From: JAJVID01 sp963743425
GTDB taxonomy: Bacteria; Acidobacteriota; Blastocatellia; RBC074
NCBI GenBank assembly: GCA_963743425.1
Contig: CAVUPU010000002.1
Coordinates: forward strand, 1,054,001 to 1,118,000
Direction of reading: 5' to 3'
DNA length: 64,000 bases
Part shown: positions 8,623 to 18,205 of the stretch, piece by piece
How the letters are laid out: each line of letters starts with the position of its first letter
How positions within the stretch are numbered: the stretch's first letter is position 1
Program-made: the position numbers and the translations under genes
The notes under the pieces: model-generated
Database searches by the model: none
Told to the model about the DNA's origin: nothing
The model's input: only the letters and a program-made list of their open reading frames with translations

Positions 8623-10184
8623 CACCTCGCCGGCGTCGGACTCGACTGCGGACTCGCGCCGGGCCCGCTCGGAGGCGGCGCGAAAATGCGCCGCAGAGCG
8701 TCCTTCGCGTTGCTCGACTGGCCCGATTCCAGATAGGCCGTCGCCAGGTACGCCCACACGTTGGGCAGTTTCGCGTCAAGCTTCGCCGCCTCTTTCAAAC
8801 GGTTCGCCGCCTCGTCGTATTTCTTCTGATCGAGATCGATCCGGCCCAGGTAATAGAGCGCCTCAGCATTGGCCGGATTGGCGGCCAGCGCAATGTTGAT
8901 GCGCGTCCGGGCCTCTTCGGAGCGGCCTTCCAGATGAAGCGCGAACGCGGAGATGATCTCAGGGTCTTGCTTCCCCCGCCCATTAGGGGTATTGCCCATC
9001 CAGTTGTTTACGAGCTCTGGCAATGGAGTGTATCTATAGAGGAGAGCGCCACTGACCACGCCAATGATTAACGTAATGAACAACCAGCTCATCTTCATAA
9101 GTGTTGACATCTCCCCTTTCAGCGGCGTTTCATCGCCCTGTATGTTCAATGCCCGGGATTTCGGCTTTTTGGATATTCTCGCTTCCGATTGGAACGCTTC
9201 CGACTGAGCGGCTCCCGACTGGAATTCGGTTTGAGATTCGGATTGACGCGCGGCCTGGAGGTTGGCGCTCTGTTGCGACGCCGCGGCGCTTCCCTGTTTG
9301 CCGCTTGCGGACGCGACTCCGAGCCTCCCCGAGGCCGGCTCACGCGATTTGAGATTGACCTCGATTTTGTTCGTCTGGCGCGGCGCCACTCCGGGCCTTT
9401 CGGGGGCGGCCTGGGCTTGCGCGGGGACGCGCGGTTTCGTGGCCTCCTCGGAGTATTGACGCGAGCCGAAATCGACCACGATCGCGGTCAGATTGTCCTC
9501 GGCGCCGCCCTGATAACAGAGTTGCTTTAACCGCTCGCAGAGCGATTGCGGGCGTTGCCCGTTCTTCATCAAGCGGGCGATCTCCTCGTCGGTGATGTGG
9601 CGTGTGACGCCGTCGCTGCAAAGCATGAAGCTTGTCCGATCGTCGATCTCTATTTCGCGAAAATCCGGCTCGACTTGGAGTTCGGCGCCCAGCGCGCGAC
9701 TGATCACGTTGCGGCGCGGGTGGCGCGCGGCCTGCTCGGCTGTTATCAGACCGGCGCGCAGAGCCTCGCTGACCTCGCTGTGGTCTTCGGTCAAACAGAT
9801 CAATCCCTTGCGATCGAAGCGATATACGCGGCTGTCGCCGACATGCGCGACGATCGCGCGATTTCCTTCGACGGCCAGCATTGCTATCGTCGTCGCCATT
9901 CCGCCGAGGCTGGGGTCCAACCGCGAATCTTCGTATATCTTCTGATTGCACAGATCGATCGTGTTTTCGACGACTTTGCGCAAATCCTCTGGATGCCGCT
10001 GGGCGAAGACTTTCGAGAAGATATCGACGACGATCTGGCTGGCGACCGCGCCGCCCAATCGCCCGCCGACCCCGTCGGCGACCAGGAACAGTCCGCGATC
10101 AGGTATCGCCAGCAGATTGTCTTCATTCGACAACCGTTTCGGATTAAGCCCCTTGTCAGTAATTTGTCCGACTGTAATTTTCAT
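8622..10184 (-). CDS. PP2C-family Ser/Thr phosphatase with membrane segment and TPR tail
   Basis: A 520-residue protein. The N-terminal PP2C domain (about 1-240) shows the metal-binding motifs 'VADGVGGRLGG', 'HVGDSRVYRF', 'CSDGVTRHITDEEI' and 'GGAEDNLTAIVV'. A Ser/Gln/Ala-rich linker leads to one membrane segment ('WLFITLIIGVVSGALLY', about 370) and to at least two TPR units near the C-terminus ('AEALYYLGRIDLDQKKYDEA', then 'PNVWAYLATAYLESGQSSNA'). It should reverse phosphorylation by the kinase encoded just downstream, as PstP does in actinobacteria. The final residues are Pro/Ser-rich. Confidence 0.92.
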   Translation of the reverse strand: MKITVGQITDKGLNPKRLSNEDNLLAIPDRGLFLVADGVGGRLGGAVASQIVVDIFSKVFAQRHPEDLRKVVENTIDLCNQKIYEDSRLDPSLGGMATTIAMLAVEGNRAIVAHVGDSRVYRFDRKGLICLTEDHSEVSEALRAGLITAEQAARHPRRNVISRALGAELQVEPDFREIEIDDRTSFMLCSDGVTRHITDEEIARLMKNGQRPQSLCERLKQLCYQGGAEDNLTAIVVDFGSRQYSEEATKPRVPAQAQAAPERPGVAPRQTNKIEVNLKSREPASGRLGVASASGKQGSAAASQQSANLQAARQSESQTEFQSGAAQSEAFQSEARISKKPKSRALNIQGDETPLKGEMSTLMKMSWLFITLIIGVVSGALLYRYTPLPELVNNWMGNTPNGRGKQDPEIISAFALHLEGRSEEARTRINIALAANPANAEALYYLGRIDLDQKKYDEAANRLKEAAKLDAKLPNVWAYLATAYLESGQSSNAKDALRRIFAPPPSGPGASPQSSPTPAR

Positions 10185-10186
10185 TG

Positions 10187-10262
10187 TGGTCAGTGGGTAG
10201 TGGATAGTGGGCAGTGGGCGGCATGTTTACCGCCCACTGCCCATTGCCCACTGCCCACTATT
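10187..10262. repeat. Fold-back element, family C (CAGTGGG variant)
   Basis: 'TGGGCAGTGGGCGG' is mirrored by 'CCGCCCACTGCCCATTGCCC'. The element supplies the last codons of the SEDS gene (a 'NSGQWAMGSG' tail) and its stop, so it has probably replaced or extended the original C-terminus. Confidence 0.8.
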
Positions 10263-11873
10263 ATTCCTATGTGAAATTGCCATCAGCATCCCCAGCATAA
10301 AGAAGCTGGTCAGCAGCGACCAACCGCCGTGACTGACGAACGGCAGCGTGATCCCTGTCATCGGCAGCATACGAATTACCCCGCCGATGTTGACGACGGC
10401 CTGAAAACCCAGGAAAGCTGTGATGCCCGCCGCGATCAGTTTTGTGTACATATCGCGCGCCTCGATCGCCACGCGCATTCCGGCGATCACGATGATGACG
10501 AACGCGGCGATGATAATCGCGCCGCCGGCCAGGCCCATCTCCTCCGCGACCGCGGCGTAAATGAAATCCGAGTCGGCGATCGGCACGCTCTCCGGATAAC
10601 CTCGCCCGAGCCCCGATCCGAGCGCCCTCCCGTCGCTCACTCCGAATAGCGCCTGCGAGGGCTGGTAAGCGTACGTGTTATACCACGCTTCATCGTTCGA
10701 CACACCCCGTCCTCCGGCTTCGGTCGATTCCGCCGCCCACCACCAATGTTCATCAGGGTCGGGAGCGACGCCCCCCTGTCGCCACAGGTAAAACCGCTGG
10801 TGAATGCGGGCCGGGACGCCGCGGCCGATCAGCCCTTTGACGCGATCGAAAGCCGAAACCTGCGACTGGTCGCTGAAAATGTTGACGGCGGTGTTGTAGA
10901 TTCCCGCCGAGAAGATCGAAGCTCCGAGCAGGACGACGATCAAAACGATGGCCATCGTCACCTGCGGCAACCGTCTCACGGCCACCACGTAAAGCGTCAC
11001 GTAGGCCCCGAAGAAAACCAGCATCTGACCGAAATCCGAGAGCGCGAAGAACGGGATCACCGGCATGACAGCCACCAGCAGGAACGGCAGTGTGAAACGC
11101 CACGGCGGCATCCCCCAGTAGGTACGCGAAAGATTGCGGTAATGATCGGCCAGGATCCCGGCGTAACTGAGCAGGAAGGTGATCTTGACGGCCTCCCACG
11201 GCGTCGTATTGCCGAGGAACTTCCCCCCGTTCGAATAGACGATCGCGATCAGCGCGAACGGCACGGTCGTGAGCAACCCTATCAGGAAGCTGCGCCGCTG
11301 CAGCCACAGCAACACGTCGTCGCGTTTAGTGAATATGAACGCGACGCAGAAGCCCAGCATCGCCAGTATCGGGATGAGCGTCGAGACCGACGACAGAATT
11401 CGTTTGAACGTCCAGTAACTCTCCTCGTCCGCGCTCGCGCCCGATTCCTTGATCGGTATGTTGTAATTGGGATCGTCGAATAGCGCGCGCTTCTTCTCCG
11501 CGTCGTAGTATTGATTCACGTAGCGCTGCCGCAGCGTGTTGGCCTTCGCCAGGCGCGCCGCTCGCGCCTCGGAACGTCTATCGGCGCTGTATTCGGGATC
11601 GGTGAAGAGGCGGTATTGCATGAACTGGCCGACGCTGAAGAGCAGGATCGCGACAGTGAACAGAGTCAGATCGCCCGCGTAACGATGCCTCCGCGCTATC
11701 CAGACGACGATCGCGAAAATCGGAAAGAAGAGCGCCAGATCCCGCAGCGCCAACAGCAGCGAGGGCGAATAGCCCCGCGCCACGCCCGCGCGGTAGATCG
11801 TGAAGTAGGCCAGCGCGTCGAGCGCGAACAGCAGAATTAGCAGGAGGAAATGTGACGAAGGACGATTCTTCAT
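10227..11873 (-). CDS. FtsW/RodA/SpoVE (SEDS)-family cell-wall polymerase
   Basis: A 548-residue protein with about ten to twelve membrane segments. The C-terminal half carries the SEDS signatures: 'SDFGQMLVFFGAYV' near residue 290, 'FIYAAVAEEMGLAGG' near 440 and 'PMTGITLPFVSHGGWSLL' near 510. SEDS proteins polymerise lipid II into glycan strands with a partner class B PBP, which is not in this window. Residues about 90-170 form a long, charged, poorly conserved region. It heads the operon with the PP2C phosphatase, Ser/Thr kinase and FHA protein. The last dozen residues are encoded by a fold-back repeat. Confidence 0.92.
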   Translation of the reverse strand: MKNRPSSHFLLLILLFALDALAYFTIYRAGVARGYSPSLLLALRDLALFFPIFAIVVWIARRHRYAGDLTLFTVAILLFSVGQFMQYRLFTDPEYSADRRSEARAARLAKANTLRQRYVNQYYDAEKKRALFDDPNYNIPIKESGASADEESYWTFKRILSSVSTLIPILAMLGFCVAFIFTKRDDVLLWLQRRSFLIGLLTTVPFALIAIVYSNGGKFLGNTTPWEAVKITFLLSYAGILADHYRNLSRTYWGMPPWRFTLPFLLVAVMPVIPFFALSDFGQMLVFFGAYVTLYVVAVRRLPQVTMAIVLIVVLLGASIFSAGIYNTAVNIFSDQSQVSAFDRVKGLIGRGVPARIHQRFYLWRQGGVAPDPDEHWWWAAESTEAGGRGVSNDEAWYNTYAYQPSQALFGVSDGRALGSGLGRGYPESVPIADSDFIYAAVAEEMGLAGGAIIIAAFVIIVIAGMRVAIEARDMYTKLIAAGITAFLGFQAVVNIGGVIRMLPMTGITLPFVSHGGWSLLTSFFMLGMLMAISHRNNSGQWAMGSGR

Positions 11874-11902
11874 TCTTGGTTCGGAGCGCCTTTTAAGTTT
11901 TG

Positions 11903-12027
11903 CTGCGCTGACAGCGGCGACAATAATACGTTGGAAAAGAGCATTTTTACAGTGGCGATGAAAAGCGGTAGGGACGCAAAATTTTGCGTCTCTACCTGCG
12001 CTGACAACGAGGGCAATAATACGTTGA
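11903..12027. repeat. Duplicated mutM 3' end flanking palindrome F
   Basis: Bases 11903-11933 and 11995-12025 agree at 27 of 31 positions; the second is the genuine 3' end of mutM. Between them lies the perfect palindrome 11967-11996 ('GACGCAAAATTTTGCGTC' core), which recurs at 18475-18510. The arrangement looks like an insertion that copied the gene end. Confidence 0.75.
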
Positions 12028-12819
12028 TCTGGCGCCCTGTGTGATGCGGCGGATCGGCGCGCCGCAAACCGGACACGGCCGGCCCTCGCGTTCGTAGATG
12101 CGCGTCACGTGATCATACCTGCCATAACTCGAATCCAGGTCTCCCGTCTTCACATCGAACTGGTTGTCGTTGGCGATTGCTTCGCCGAGCACCGCCAGGA
12201 TCTCATCGCGCAACAAAACGACTCGCGGCCTGGAAATTCTCTTTGCGGGCAATCGCGGATTGATCTTCGCGCGGTGCAGCGCCTCGGACGCATAAATGTT
12301 GCCCAGACCCACGACCTTCGTCTGGTCGAGCAGCGCGAGCTTGATCTGCTGCGAGCTGCGTTTGAGCGTGTCGTGTAGATATTCGGGTGAAAACTCGGGG
12401 CTGAAAGGCTCGGGCGCGAGCTTGCTCAGATACTTGACGCGGTCGAGTTCCGCCGTGCGCGCGACCATCATCAGCCCGAAATGGCGCTGGTCGTCGAACA
12501 AGAGCTTCTTGCCGTCGTTCAGCCACAACACGGCATGCGTATGCGGAGTGTTTTCGGCCTCACGGTCGATATAGAGGAACCGTCCGGTCATTCGCAGATG
12601 AGAGACCAGCGTGCGGCCATTCGAAAGACACGCGAGGATGTGTTTGCCGCGTCGAGCGACCTCCTCGACGCGCGCCCCCTTCAAGTACGCCGCGAACTGC
12701 CGCGGCGAGTTCTCGGGCGAGAGTCCGGCTCTGATCAATCGCGCCTTGATGATCGTCTTTCCCACGATCAACTCGCGCAACCTCCTCGTGACAATTTCGA
12801 CTTCAGGCAGCTCAGGCAT
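11992..12819 (-). CDS. mutM: Formamidopyrimidine-DNA glycosylase (Fpg/MutM)
   Basis: A 275-residue protein starting 'MPELPEVEIVTRRL', where Pro2 is the catalytic nucleophile and Glu3 the acid. 'GLGNIYASEALHRAKINP' is the helix-two-turn-helix region, and the C-terminal zinc finger is 'CPVCGA...YYCPRCQ'. It removes oxidised purines such as 8-oxoguanine and nicks the abasic site. The open frame extends upstream to 13056, but catalysis requires the N-terminal proline, so the start at 12819 is certain. The length equals the family norm. It diverges from the interrupted initiator tRNA gene; the last bases of the gene are duplicated downstream around a palindrome. Confidence 0.97.
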   Translation of the reverse strand: MPELPEVEIVTRRLRELIVGKTIIKARLIRAGLSPENSPRQFAAYLKGARVEEVARRGKHILACLSNGRTLVSHLRMTGRFLYIDREAENTPHTHAVLWLNDGKKLLFDDQRHFGLMMVARTAELDRVKYLSKLAPEPFSPEFSPEYLHDTLKRSSQQIKLALLDQTKVVGLGNIYASEALHRAKINPRLPAKRISRPRVVLLRDEILAVLGEAIANDNQFDVKTGDLDSSYGRYDHVTRIYEREGRPCPVCGAPIRRITQGARSTYYCPRCQRR

Positions 12820-12847
12820 GGCTGAGTGTTTATCACAAAACGCCCTA

Positions 12848-12876
12848 TTGACAAACCCAAACCCAGCCTGTAAAGT
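12848..12876 (+). promoter_or_regulatory. Sigma-70-type promoter for the initiator tRNA
   Basis: TTGACA at 12848-12853 and TAAAGT at 12871-12876 are separated by exactly 17 bases. Predicted start is near 12883, about 23 bases before the tRNA 5' end. It also overlaps the 5' region of divergent mutM. Confidence 0.7.
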
Positions 12877-12905
12877 CCCCCCTTCGTTATTTGAAGCAAT
12901 TTTGA

Positions 12906-13312
12906 CGCGGGGTGGAGCAGTCTGGTAGCTCGTTGGGCTCGATTCCGCAAAGTTGACTTCGGCTATGCCAGTGAAATTCACATGGTTGAAGCCGACAAGC
13001 GACAGCGAAAACCTTTTTCTGCCGAATATCGCGACGCTTGGGAGTTGATTTTGCAATGGGCTGCATGCGAGGAAACTCGCATGCGATCACCTCTCAAATT
13101 CGGGGAAGCCTCTGGCAATGGTAATCCCGAGCCAAGCTCGCCGCAGTCGCTGCGAGAAGGTGTAGAGACTTGATGGGAGGCGCTCTAACAGTTGGCTTCA
13201 GCCAAGCTGAGGGCGAAGGGAAAGTCCAGACCACAAACTGAATCGTCAGGCGGCGAAAGCCGTAGTGGCAAGCATAACCCAAAGGTCGTAGGTTCAAATC
13301 CTACCCCCGCAA
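12906..13312 (+). tRNA. Initiator tRNA-fMet(CAU), split by a group I intron
   Basis: Exon 1 is 12906-12939 and exon 2 is 13273-13312. Joined, they fold into a 74-nt tRNA: acceptor CGCGGGG/CCCCGCA, D stem GAGC/GCTC, anticodon stem TTGGG/CCCAA with loop CTCATAA (anticodon CAT), T arm GTAGG-TTCAAAT-CCTAC, discriminator A; CCA is not encoded. Initiator identity is supported by the C1:A72 mismatch, the A11:U24 pair and the three G:C pairs in the anticodon stem. The intron lies between U33 and C34. A sigma-70-type promoter precedes it and a terminator hairpin follows. Loss of splicing would remove this gene's initiator tRNA. Confidence 0.93.
12940..13272 (+). ncRNA. Group I self-splicing intron (333 nt) in tRNA-fMet
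   Basis: The intron follows a U (U33) and ends in G, as group I introns do. A nine-base-pair hairpin capped by GAAA lies at 13063-13084 (P2-like). The core shows 'CAAATTCGGGGAAGCCT' (J3/4-P4 region), 'CCGAGCCAAGCT' (P6 side) and 'GAAGGTGTAGAGACTT' (P8-P7 side). The P7 strands GACTT (13167-13171) and AAGTC (13222-13226) pair fully. A GGC-GAAA-GCC hairpin at 13251-13262 would be P9. These blocks match the small IC3-type introns of Azoarcus tRNA-Ile and cyanobacterial tRNAs. There is no endonuclease ORF. About 120 nt before P2 is unusually long; P1/IGS is only partly resolved (GGCT at 12961-12964 could pair with the exon end). Confidence 0.9.
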
Positions 13313-13326
13313 TCAAACCCTTATAA

Positions 13327-13366
13327 AGCCGCCAGATCAAATTAGTCTGGCGGCTTTTCTGTTTTT
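13327..13366 (+). terminator. Rho-independent terminator after tRNA-fMet
   Basis: A perfect ten-base-pair stem AGCCGCCAGA/TCTGGCGGCT (13327-13336 and 13346-13355) with a nine-base loop is followed by TTTCTGTTTTT. It lies 15 bases after the tRNA 3' end. Confidence 0.88.
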
Positions 13367-13509
13367 CCGCGTTCCACTGCGCAAAAATCTTGCAAGTCTC
13401 TATTTGAACTTTTACACTCCGCCTGCAATAAACTCTCTGCTCAGTTCTTTAGTTTTTCGCTATCCACTCTCTCAGTGGTCGCGCTTCAAATTATTAGGAG
13501 GTTAGTTTT

Positions 13510-14358
13510 ATGATGCGACATTTCTCTCTGCGTGTTTTTCAATGCCTTGTAGTCGCCGCGTTGCTGTTCGTAGTGGCGGCCGACGCTCAGGCGCAATTCG
13601 GAAAAATAAAAGACAAGATTCCCGGCGTAGGCGGCAAGAGCGGCAGCAACGCCGAACTTGATTCGATCTTAACTACCATTGACAGCGCCCGCGTGAAGTT
13701 CGCTTACGCCCAGATCACGCTCAGCCTGGCCGACGACGTCATTCGCCGTCAGGCGCTGCGCAATTCGGCCAAGAAGTCCACCGGGAGCCAGATCGAGAAA
13801 GACAAGAAAGAGATCGAGTCCCTCGACCGTTCGATCGCCGAAAAGCGCAAGCTCATGGCCGAACTCGGCCGTCAATCCGGCGGCGGCAAGTATGACGAAA
13901 ATACCGAAAAACAAGTCGGCAACCAGCTCAAGGCTGACGAGGAGCAGCGCGCCGAGAAGCGCGCCCTGGTCGAGCAGGAGATCAAGGACAAAGAAACCCG
14001 CGAGAAGGAGTTGAGCCCGCAGGATCGTGACAATTACGGCAAGCTGGCCAGACTGCTCTTCACCGCGGCCAAACAGGAACAGGCCGCGATCGAGACAGCC
14101 AAAGAGGTCAAACCTCGCGCCGAATCCGCCGCCTCCAATGTTAAAAACGACCCGACCGCCATGGCGGGATCGAACCCAAAACGGCTCAACGCGGGCATGA
14201 AGAATCTGAACGAGATCATCACCGAAGGCCCGAAGCACGCGGCCACGATGGCCAATGTGGCGAAAAACCTGGCCAAGATCGGCGGCTTGGACCTGACCGA
14301 CACTAAATTCCAGGCCAAGGTCGTCACCGACGAAAACGAGGTCCCGACAGATTGGTAG
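13510..14358 (+). CDS. Exported coiled-coil protein of unknown function
   Basis: A 282-residue protein with a signal peptide ('QCLVVAALLFVVAADAQAQ') and a mature part that is almost entirely helical and rich in Lys, Glu, Ala and Gln; residues about 90-190 have heptad-like charge patterns. I do not recognise the family. A strong ribosome site (AGGAGG, eight bases before the ATG at 13510) supports the start. It is followed by two more exported-protein genes on the same strand and a Ser/Thr kinase, so it may belong to an envelope-associated set. The C-terminus ends near 'LTDTKFQAKVV'. Confidence 0.82.
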   Translation: MMRHFSLRVFQCLVVAALLFVVAADAQAQFGKIKDKIPGVGGKSGSNAELDSILTTIDSARVKFAYAQITLSLADDVIRRQALRNSAKKSTGSQIEKDKKEIESLDRSIAEKRKLMAELGRQSGGGKYDENTEKQVGNQLKADEEQRAEKRALVEQEIKDKETREKELSPQDRDNYGKLARLLFTAAKQEQAAIETAKEVKPRAESAASNVKNDPTAMAGSNPKRLNAGMKNLNEIITEGPKHAATMANVAKNLAKIGGLDLTDTKFQAKVVTDENEVPTDW

Positions 14359-14374
14359 TTTCGCTGTAAGACTG

Positions 14375-14478
14375 ATCCATTTTCCATTTGCCATTTTAGG
14401 TTTATCATTTGCCATCGCTTGCGGCGCCTCGCCGGGCGATGACAAATGACAGGCCTAAAATGGCGAATGGAAAATAGA
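14375..14478. repeat. Fold-back element, family M
   Basis: 'CCATTTTCCATTTGCCATTT' and the inverse 'AAAATGGCGAATGGAAAAT' flank a GC-rich loop. It lies between two exported-protein genes. Only one copy was found in the window. Confidence 0.7.
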
Positions 14479-14509
14479 AGAGACTCTCAAAAACCCAAGA
14501 CATCAGCCT

Positions 14510-15379
14510 ATGTTCAAACAAATCCGACAACTCCTCGTCCTTTTTGCTGTGGTAGCGATGGCGGCTATCGGCGCTGCGGCCCAGGCGCCGCCCGATGCGC
14601 CGACGCTGGGCGTCCGCTACTTTCGCGTCACTTCGGTGACCGACTCCGAATACAGAGGTGACGCAAAGGCGCTGGCCAGCAGCCTGCGCATCGCGCTCGA
14701 CAACAGCAAGGGCTTCAAACAGATCGTCACGCTCGACGACGAGCAGATCGAGCAATTGACCAAAGTGATCGCCGATTCGAAAAAAGGCGCCTATAACCGC
14801 CAACTTCCCGGCAATCTGGCCGAACCGCCCGACGCGTACGTCTTCCCTGAGTTGCTTCGCGTAGGCGCGGTCGAACGCGATAAGTTCGCGCGCATCGAGG
14901 TGACCTATACCGTGGAGATGGGCGCGGCGGCTGTAGATCCGGTGACGCGCGCGATCCTCTTCAGTGACAAGGTGAAGATCAGCGAGATTCGCAACAAGAC
15001 CGACCAGCGTGGTGGCGCGAAGAACGTATATGAAGATCTCGTCTCGAAAGCAGTTGACCGGCTGGCCGTCAAACTCGCCATGTTCTTCCTCAAACGCGGC
15101 CGTGTGCTGCGCGTGGATGAGGACCTGCAAACGGTGTACATCAATCTCGGCTCCAGGCACGGCGTCAAGCCTGGCGACAAGTTCACCGTTCACCAGGTCG
15201 AGCGCGAGGGCGCGCAGGCCGCCGGCGAAAACGCCGAAGAGGAAGGGCTGGCCGAATTCGACCTCGACTCCAAGGGAACGATTGAAATAACCGAGGTGCG
15301 CGAGACCGCGGCCAAGGCGAAGATCACCGGCAAAGGCGCCTTCCAAAAGGGCGACGCCGTACGCTGGGTCAAACAATAG
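14510..15379 (+). CDS. Exported protein with FlgT/CsgG-like organisation, function unknown
   Basis: A 289-residue protein with a signal peptide ('LLVLFAVVAMAAIGAAAQ'). The central part (about 40-190) resembles the alternating strand-helix pattern of CsgG/TolB-N type modules. The C-terminal part contains 'VYINLGSRHGVKPGDKFTVH', a small beta-barrel motif seen in FlgT-type C-terminal domains. These resemblances are structural guesses from pattern only. The stop at 15379 is five bases before the next start, so the two genes are probably cotranscribed. Confidence 0.78.
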   Translation: MFKQIRQLLVLFAVVAMAAIGAAAQAPPDAPTLGVRYFRVTSVTDSEYRGDAKALASSLRIALDNSKGFKQIVTLDDEQIEQLTKVIADSKKGAYNRQLPGNLAEPPDAYVFPELLRVGAVERDKFARIEVTYTVEMGAAAVDPVTRAILFSDKVKISEIRNKTDQRGGAKNVYEDLVSKAVDRLAVKLAMFFLKRGRVLRVDEDLQTVYINLGSRHGVKPGDKFTVHQVEREGAQAAGENAEEEGLAEFDLDSKGTIEITEVRETAAKAKITGKGAFQKGDAVRWVKQ

Positions 15380-15383
15380 CGCG

Positions 15384-16133
15384 ATGAATAAATCAAACAA
15401 ACCAAGCCATATCCTGCTAATTCTGCTGGCCGCGAGCCTTCTTACGACGGCCGCCGCCCAGCATACCAACCGTAAATCGGTTGATATCTTTCTCGACCTG
15501 CGCGAGACCAATCTCGACAAGCCCTCCACGGTCGCCACAAACACGCTCAGCGAGCGATTGGCCGCCGCCGGCTTCCGGGTGACGACCAAACGCCGCGAAG
15601 CCGACCTGGTGGTTGAAGGCTCGATCAGCTCTCGCCTGGCTCCCGTCACCGACGAGGTCAAACGCGAAGGCGGCGTGAACGCCGAGGCTACGGCCTCGGT
15701 GCGATTGCTGGCCGGAACGGAAGTAATCGCCACGAGCGTCGAACGCTCGGCGCCGGGCGATTGGGGCGCGCTGGCGGAGCGCGTCGGCGAAGACCGCCTT
15801 ATTGAGGTCGCCGGTCACGTGGCCGATGATATGTTCTCCGGTCATTCCGTTGAGGTCATCGCCGGCGCCGAGACCAGGCCAGCGCCCAAACCGGACGCGA
15901 AACCGGAATCGCGCGTTAAAACGGCGCGCAAACCCGCCGGCCCGAACCGCGGCGTGCGTTTTATGGAGGTGGTCTGGCTGTCGCGAAACTTCGTGTCGGA
16001 AGAGCGCATCGTGGCGGCGCTGCGCAAATACGGGATCAACTTCAAACCCCGTGACACGGCGATCAATAAGTTGCGCAATCTCGGCATCTCGGAGACTGTG
16101 ATCAACGCCGTCAAAACTTCGAACGTCGTCTGA
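15384..16133 (+). CDS. Exported protein of unknown function
   Basis: A 249-residue protein with a signal peptide ('ILLILLAASLLTTAAAQ'). Residues 30-150 look like a small alpha/beta module ('SERLAAAGFRVTTKRREADL', 'VVEGSISSRL'), as found in lipoproteins that assemble outer-membrane or curli-type structures. A Pro/Lys-rich linker leads to a C-terminal helical segment with 'KLRNLGISETVINAVKTS'. It starts four bases after the previous stop. Family not recognised. Confidence 0.75.
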   Translation: MNKSNKPSHILLILLAASLLTTAAAQHTNRKSVDIFLDLRETNLDKPSTVATNTLSERLAAAGFRVTTKRREADLVVEGSISSRLAPVTDEVKREGGVNAEATASVRLLAGTEVIATSVERSAPGDWGALAERVGEDRLIEVAGHVADDMFSGHSVEVIAGAETRPAPKPDAKPESRVKTARKPAGPNRGVRFMEVVWLSRNFVSEERIVAALRKYGINFKPRDTAINKLRNLGISETVINAVKTSNVV

Positions 16134-16146
16134 GGTTTGGAGCACC

Positions 16147-16205
16147 GCCTTCAGACGGAAGGGCTTGGGCGACCGGGGCTTTCCGCCTGAAGGCGGGACT
16201 ACGAA
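16147..16205. repeat. Fold-back element, family H
   Basis: 'CGCCTTCAGACGGAAGGGCT' faces 'CTTTCCGCCTGAAGGCGGGA'. A related element with the same GGCGGAAG core occurs at 18206-18302. It fills the gap before the Ser/Thr kinase gene. Confidence 0.7.
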
Positions 16206-16219
16206 CCTCCCATTCTTTT

Positions 16220-17786
<1,567 letters not shown>

Positions 17787-17829
17787 AGGACAGACTGGGA
17801 GAGAATCCCACTTGAGTGTGAAAGCGTTG

Positions 17830-17858
17830 TTGACAATTTTCGATTTGGCGTTTATAAA
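17830..17858 (+). promoter_or_regulatory. Sigma-70-type promoter, cys operon
   Basis: TTGACA (17830-17835) and TATAAA (17853-17858) are separated by 17 bases, close to a perfect consensus. The predicted start near 17865 leaves about 78 bases before the leader ATG. Confidence 0.75.
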
Positions 17859-17942
17859 CCACAGTCAGATGTATTGAGCACTCGTTAACTCGAAGCTCTC
17901 AGGCTGTGAACCTGATAGCTTCTATTGTGTAGAAAGAAGATT

Positions 17943-18089
17943 ATGAGACGACACGAAAGACATAGACGATTACCTGTAGCGTCGCTGCTCATAAGTAGCG
18001 GCTCTTTACCGGATTCCTCTCTTAGCTTCTCATCCGCCTGCTTCATTTCCTTCCAAACCGCCTGCTCCTGTTGTTGTTGTTGTCGCTAA
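17943..18089 (+). CDS. Poly-cysteine leader peptide (48 aa), candidate Cys attenuator
   Basis: ATG at 17943 to TAA at 18087-18089. The peptide begins 'MRRHERHRRLPVASLL' and ends 'TACSCCCCCR', with codons TGC TCC TGT TGT TGT TGT TGT CGC TAA. Five consecutive TGT codons (18069-18083) plus two nearby TGC codons (18039 and 18063) are far from chance and would stall ribosomes when Cys-tRNA is scarce. The ORF lies behind a strong promoter and ahead of sat, cysC, cobA, sirC, cysH and a tRNA-Cys gene. Poly-cysteine leader ORFs acting as cysteine-responsive attenuators are known from mycobacteria; I know of none in this lineage. The ribosome site (AAGAAG) is weak. Confidence 0.75.
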   Translation: MRRHERHRRLPVASLLISSGSLPDSSLSFSSACFISFQTACSCCCCCR

Positions 18090-18205
18090 ACTCCTTGGGC
18101 GACGCGGCTTTGGCCACAACAAAGCTTCCGCTGATTTCCCTTACAAAATAATTTCGAAGGCCGCGCAAGAGTCGCGCTCTATTCGGTCCTGCGCAACCGC
18201 CATTC

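Noticed and set aside
7418..8899. 493-codon plus-strand open frame
   Set aside because: Antisense to the Ser/Thr kinase with intact catalytic motifs; the frame also runs through the family C repeat.
12906..12940. Truncated tRNA relic
   Set aside because: The half tRNA at first looked like a pseudogene, but its exact complement lies 333 bases downstream and group I intron motifs lie between, so it is an interrupted gene.
12820..13056. N-terminal extension of mutM
   Set aside because: Fpg enzymes need Pro2 as N-terminal nucleophile, so the extension cannot be part of the enzyme; it is antisense to the tRNA and intron.
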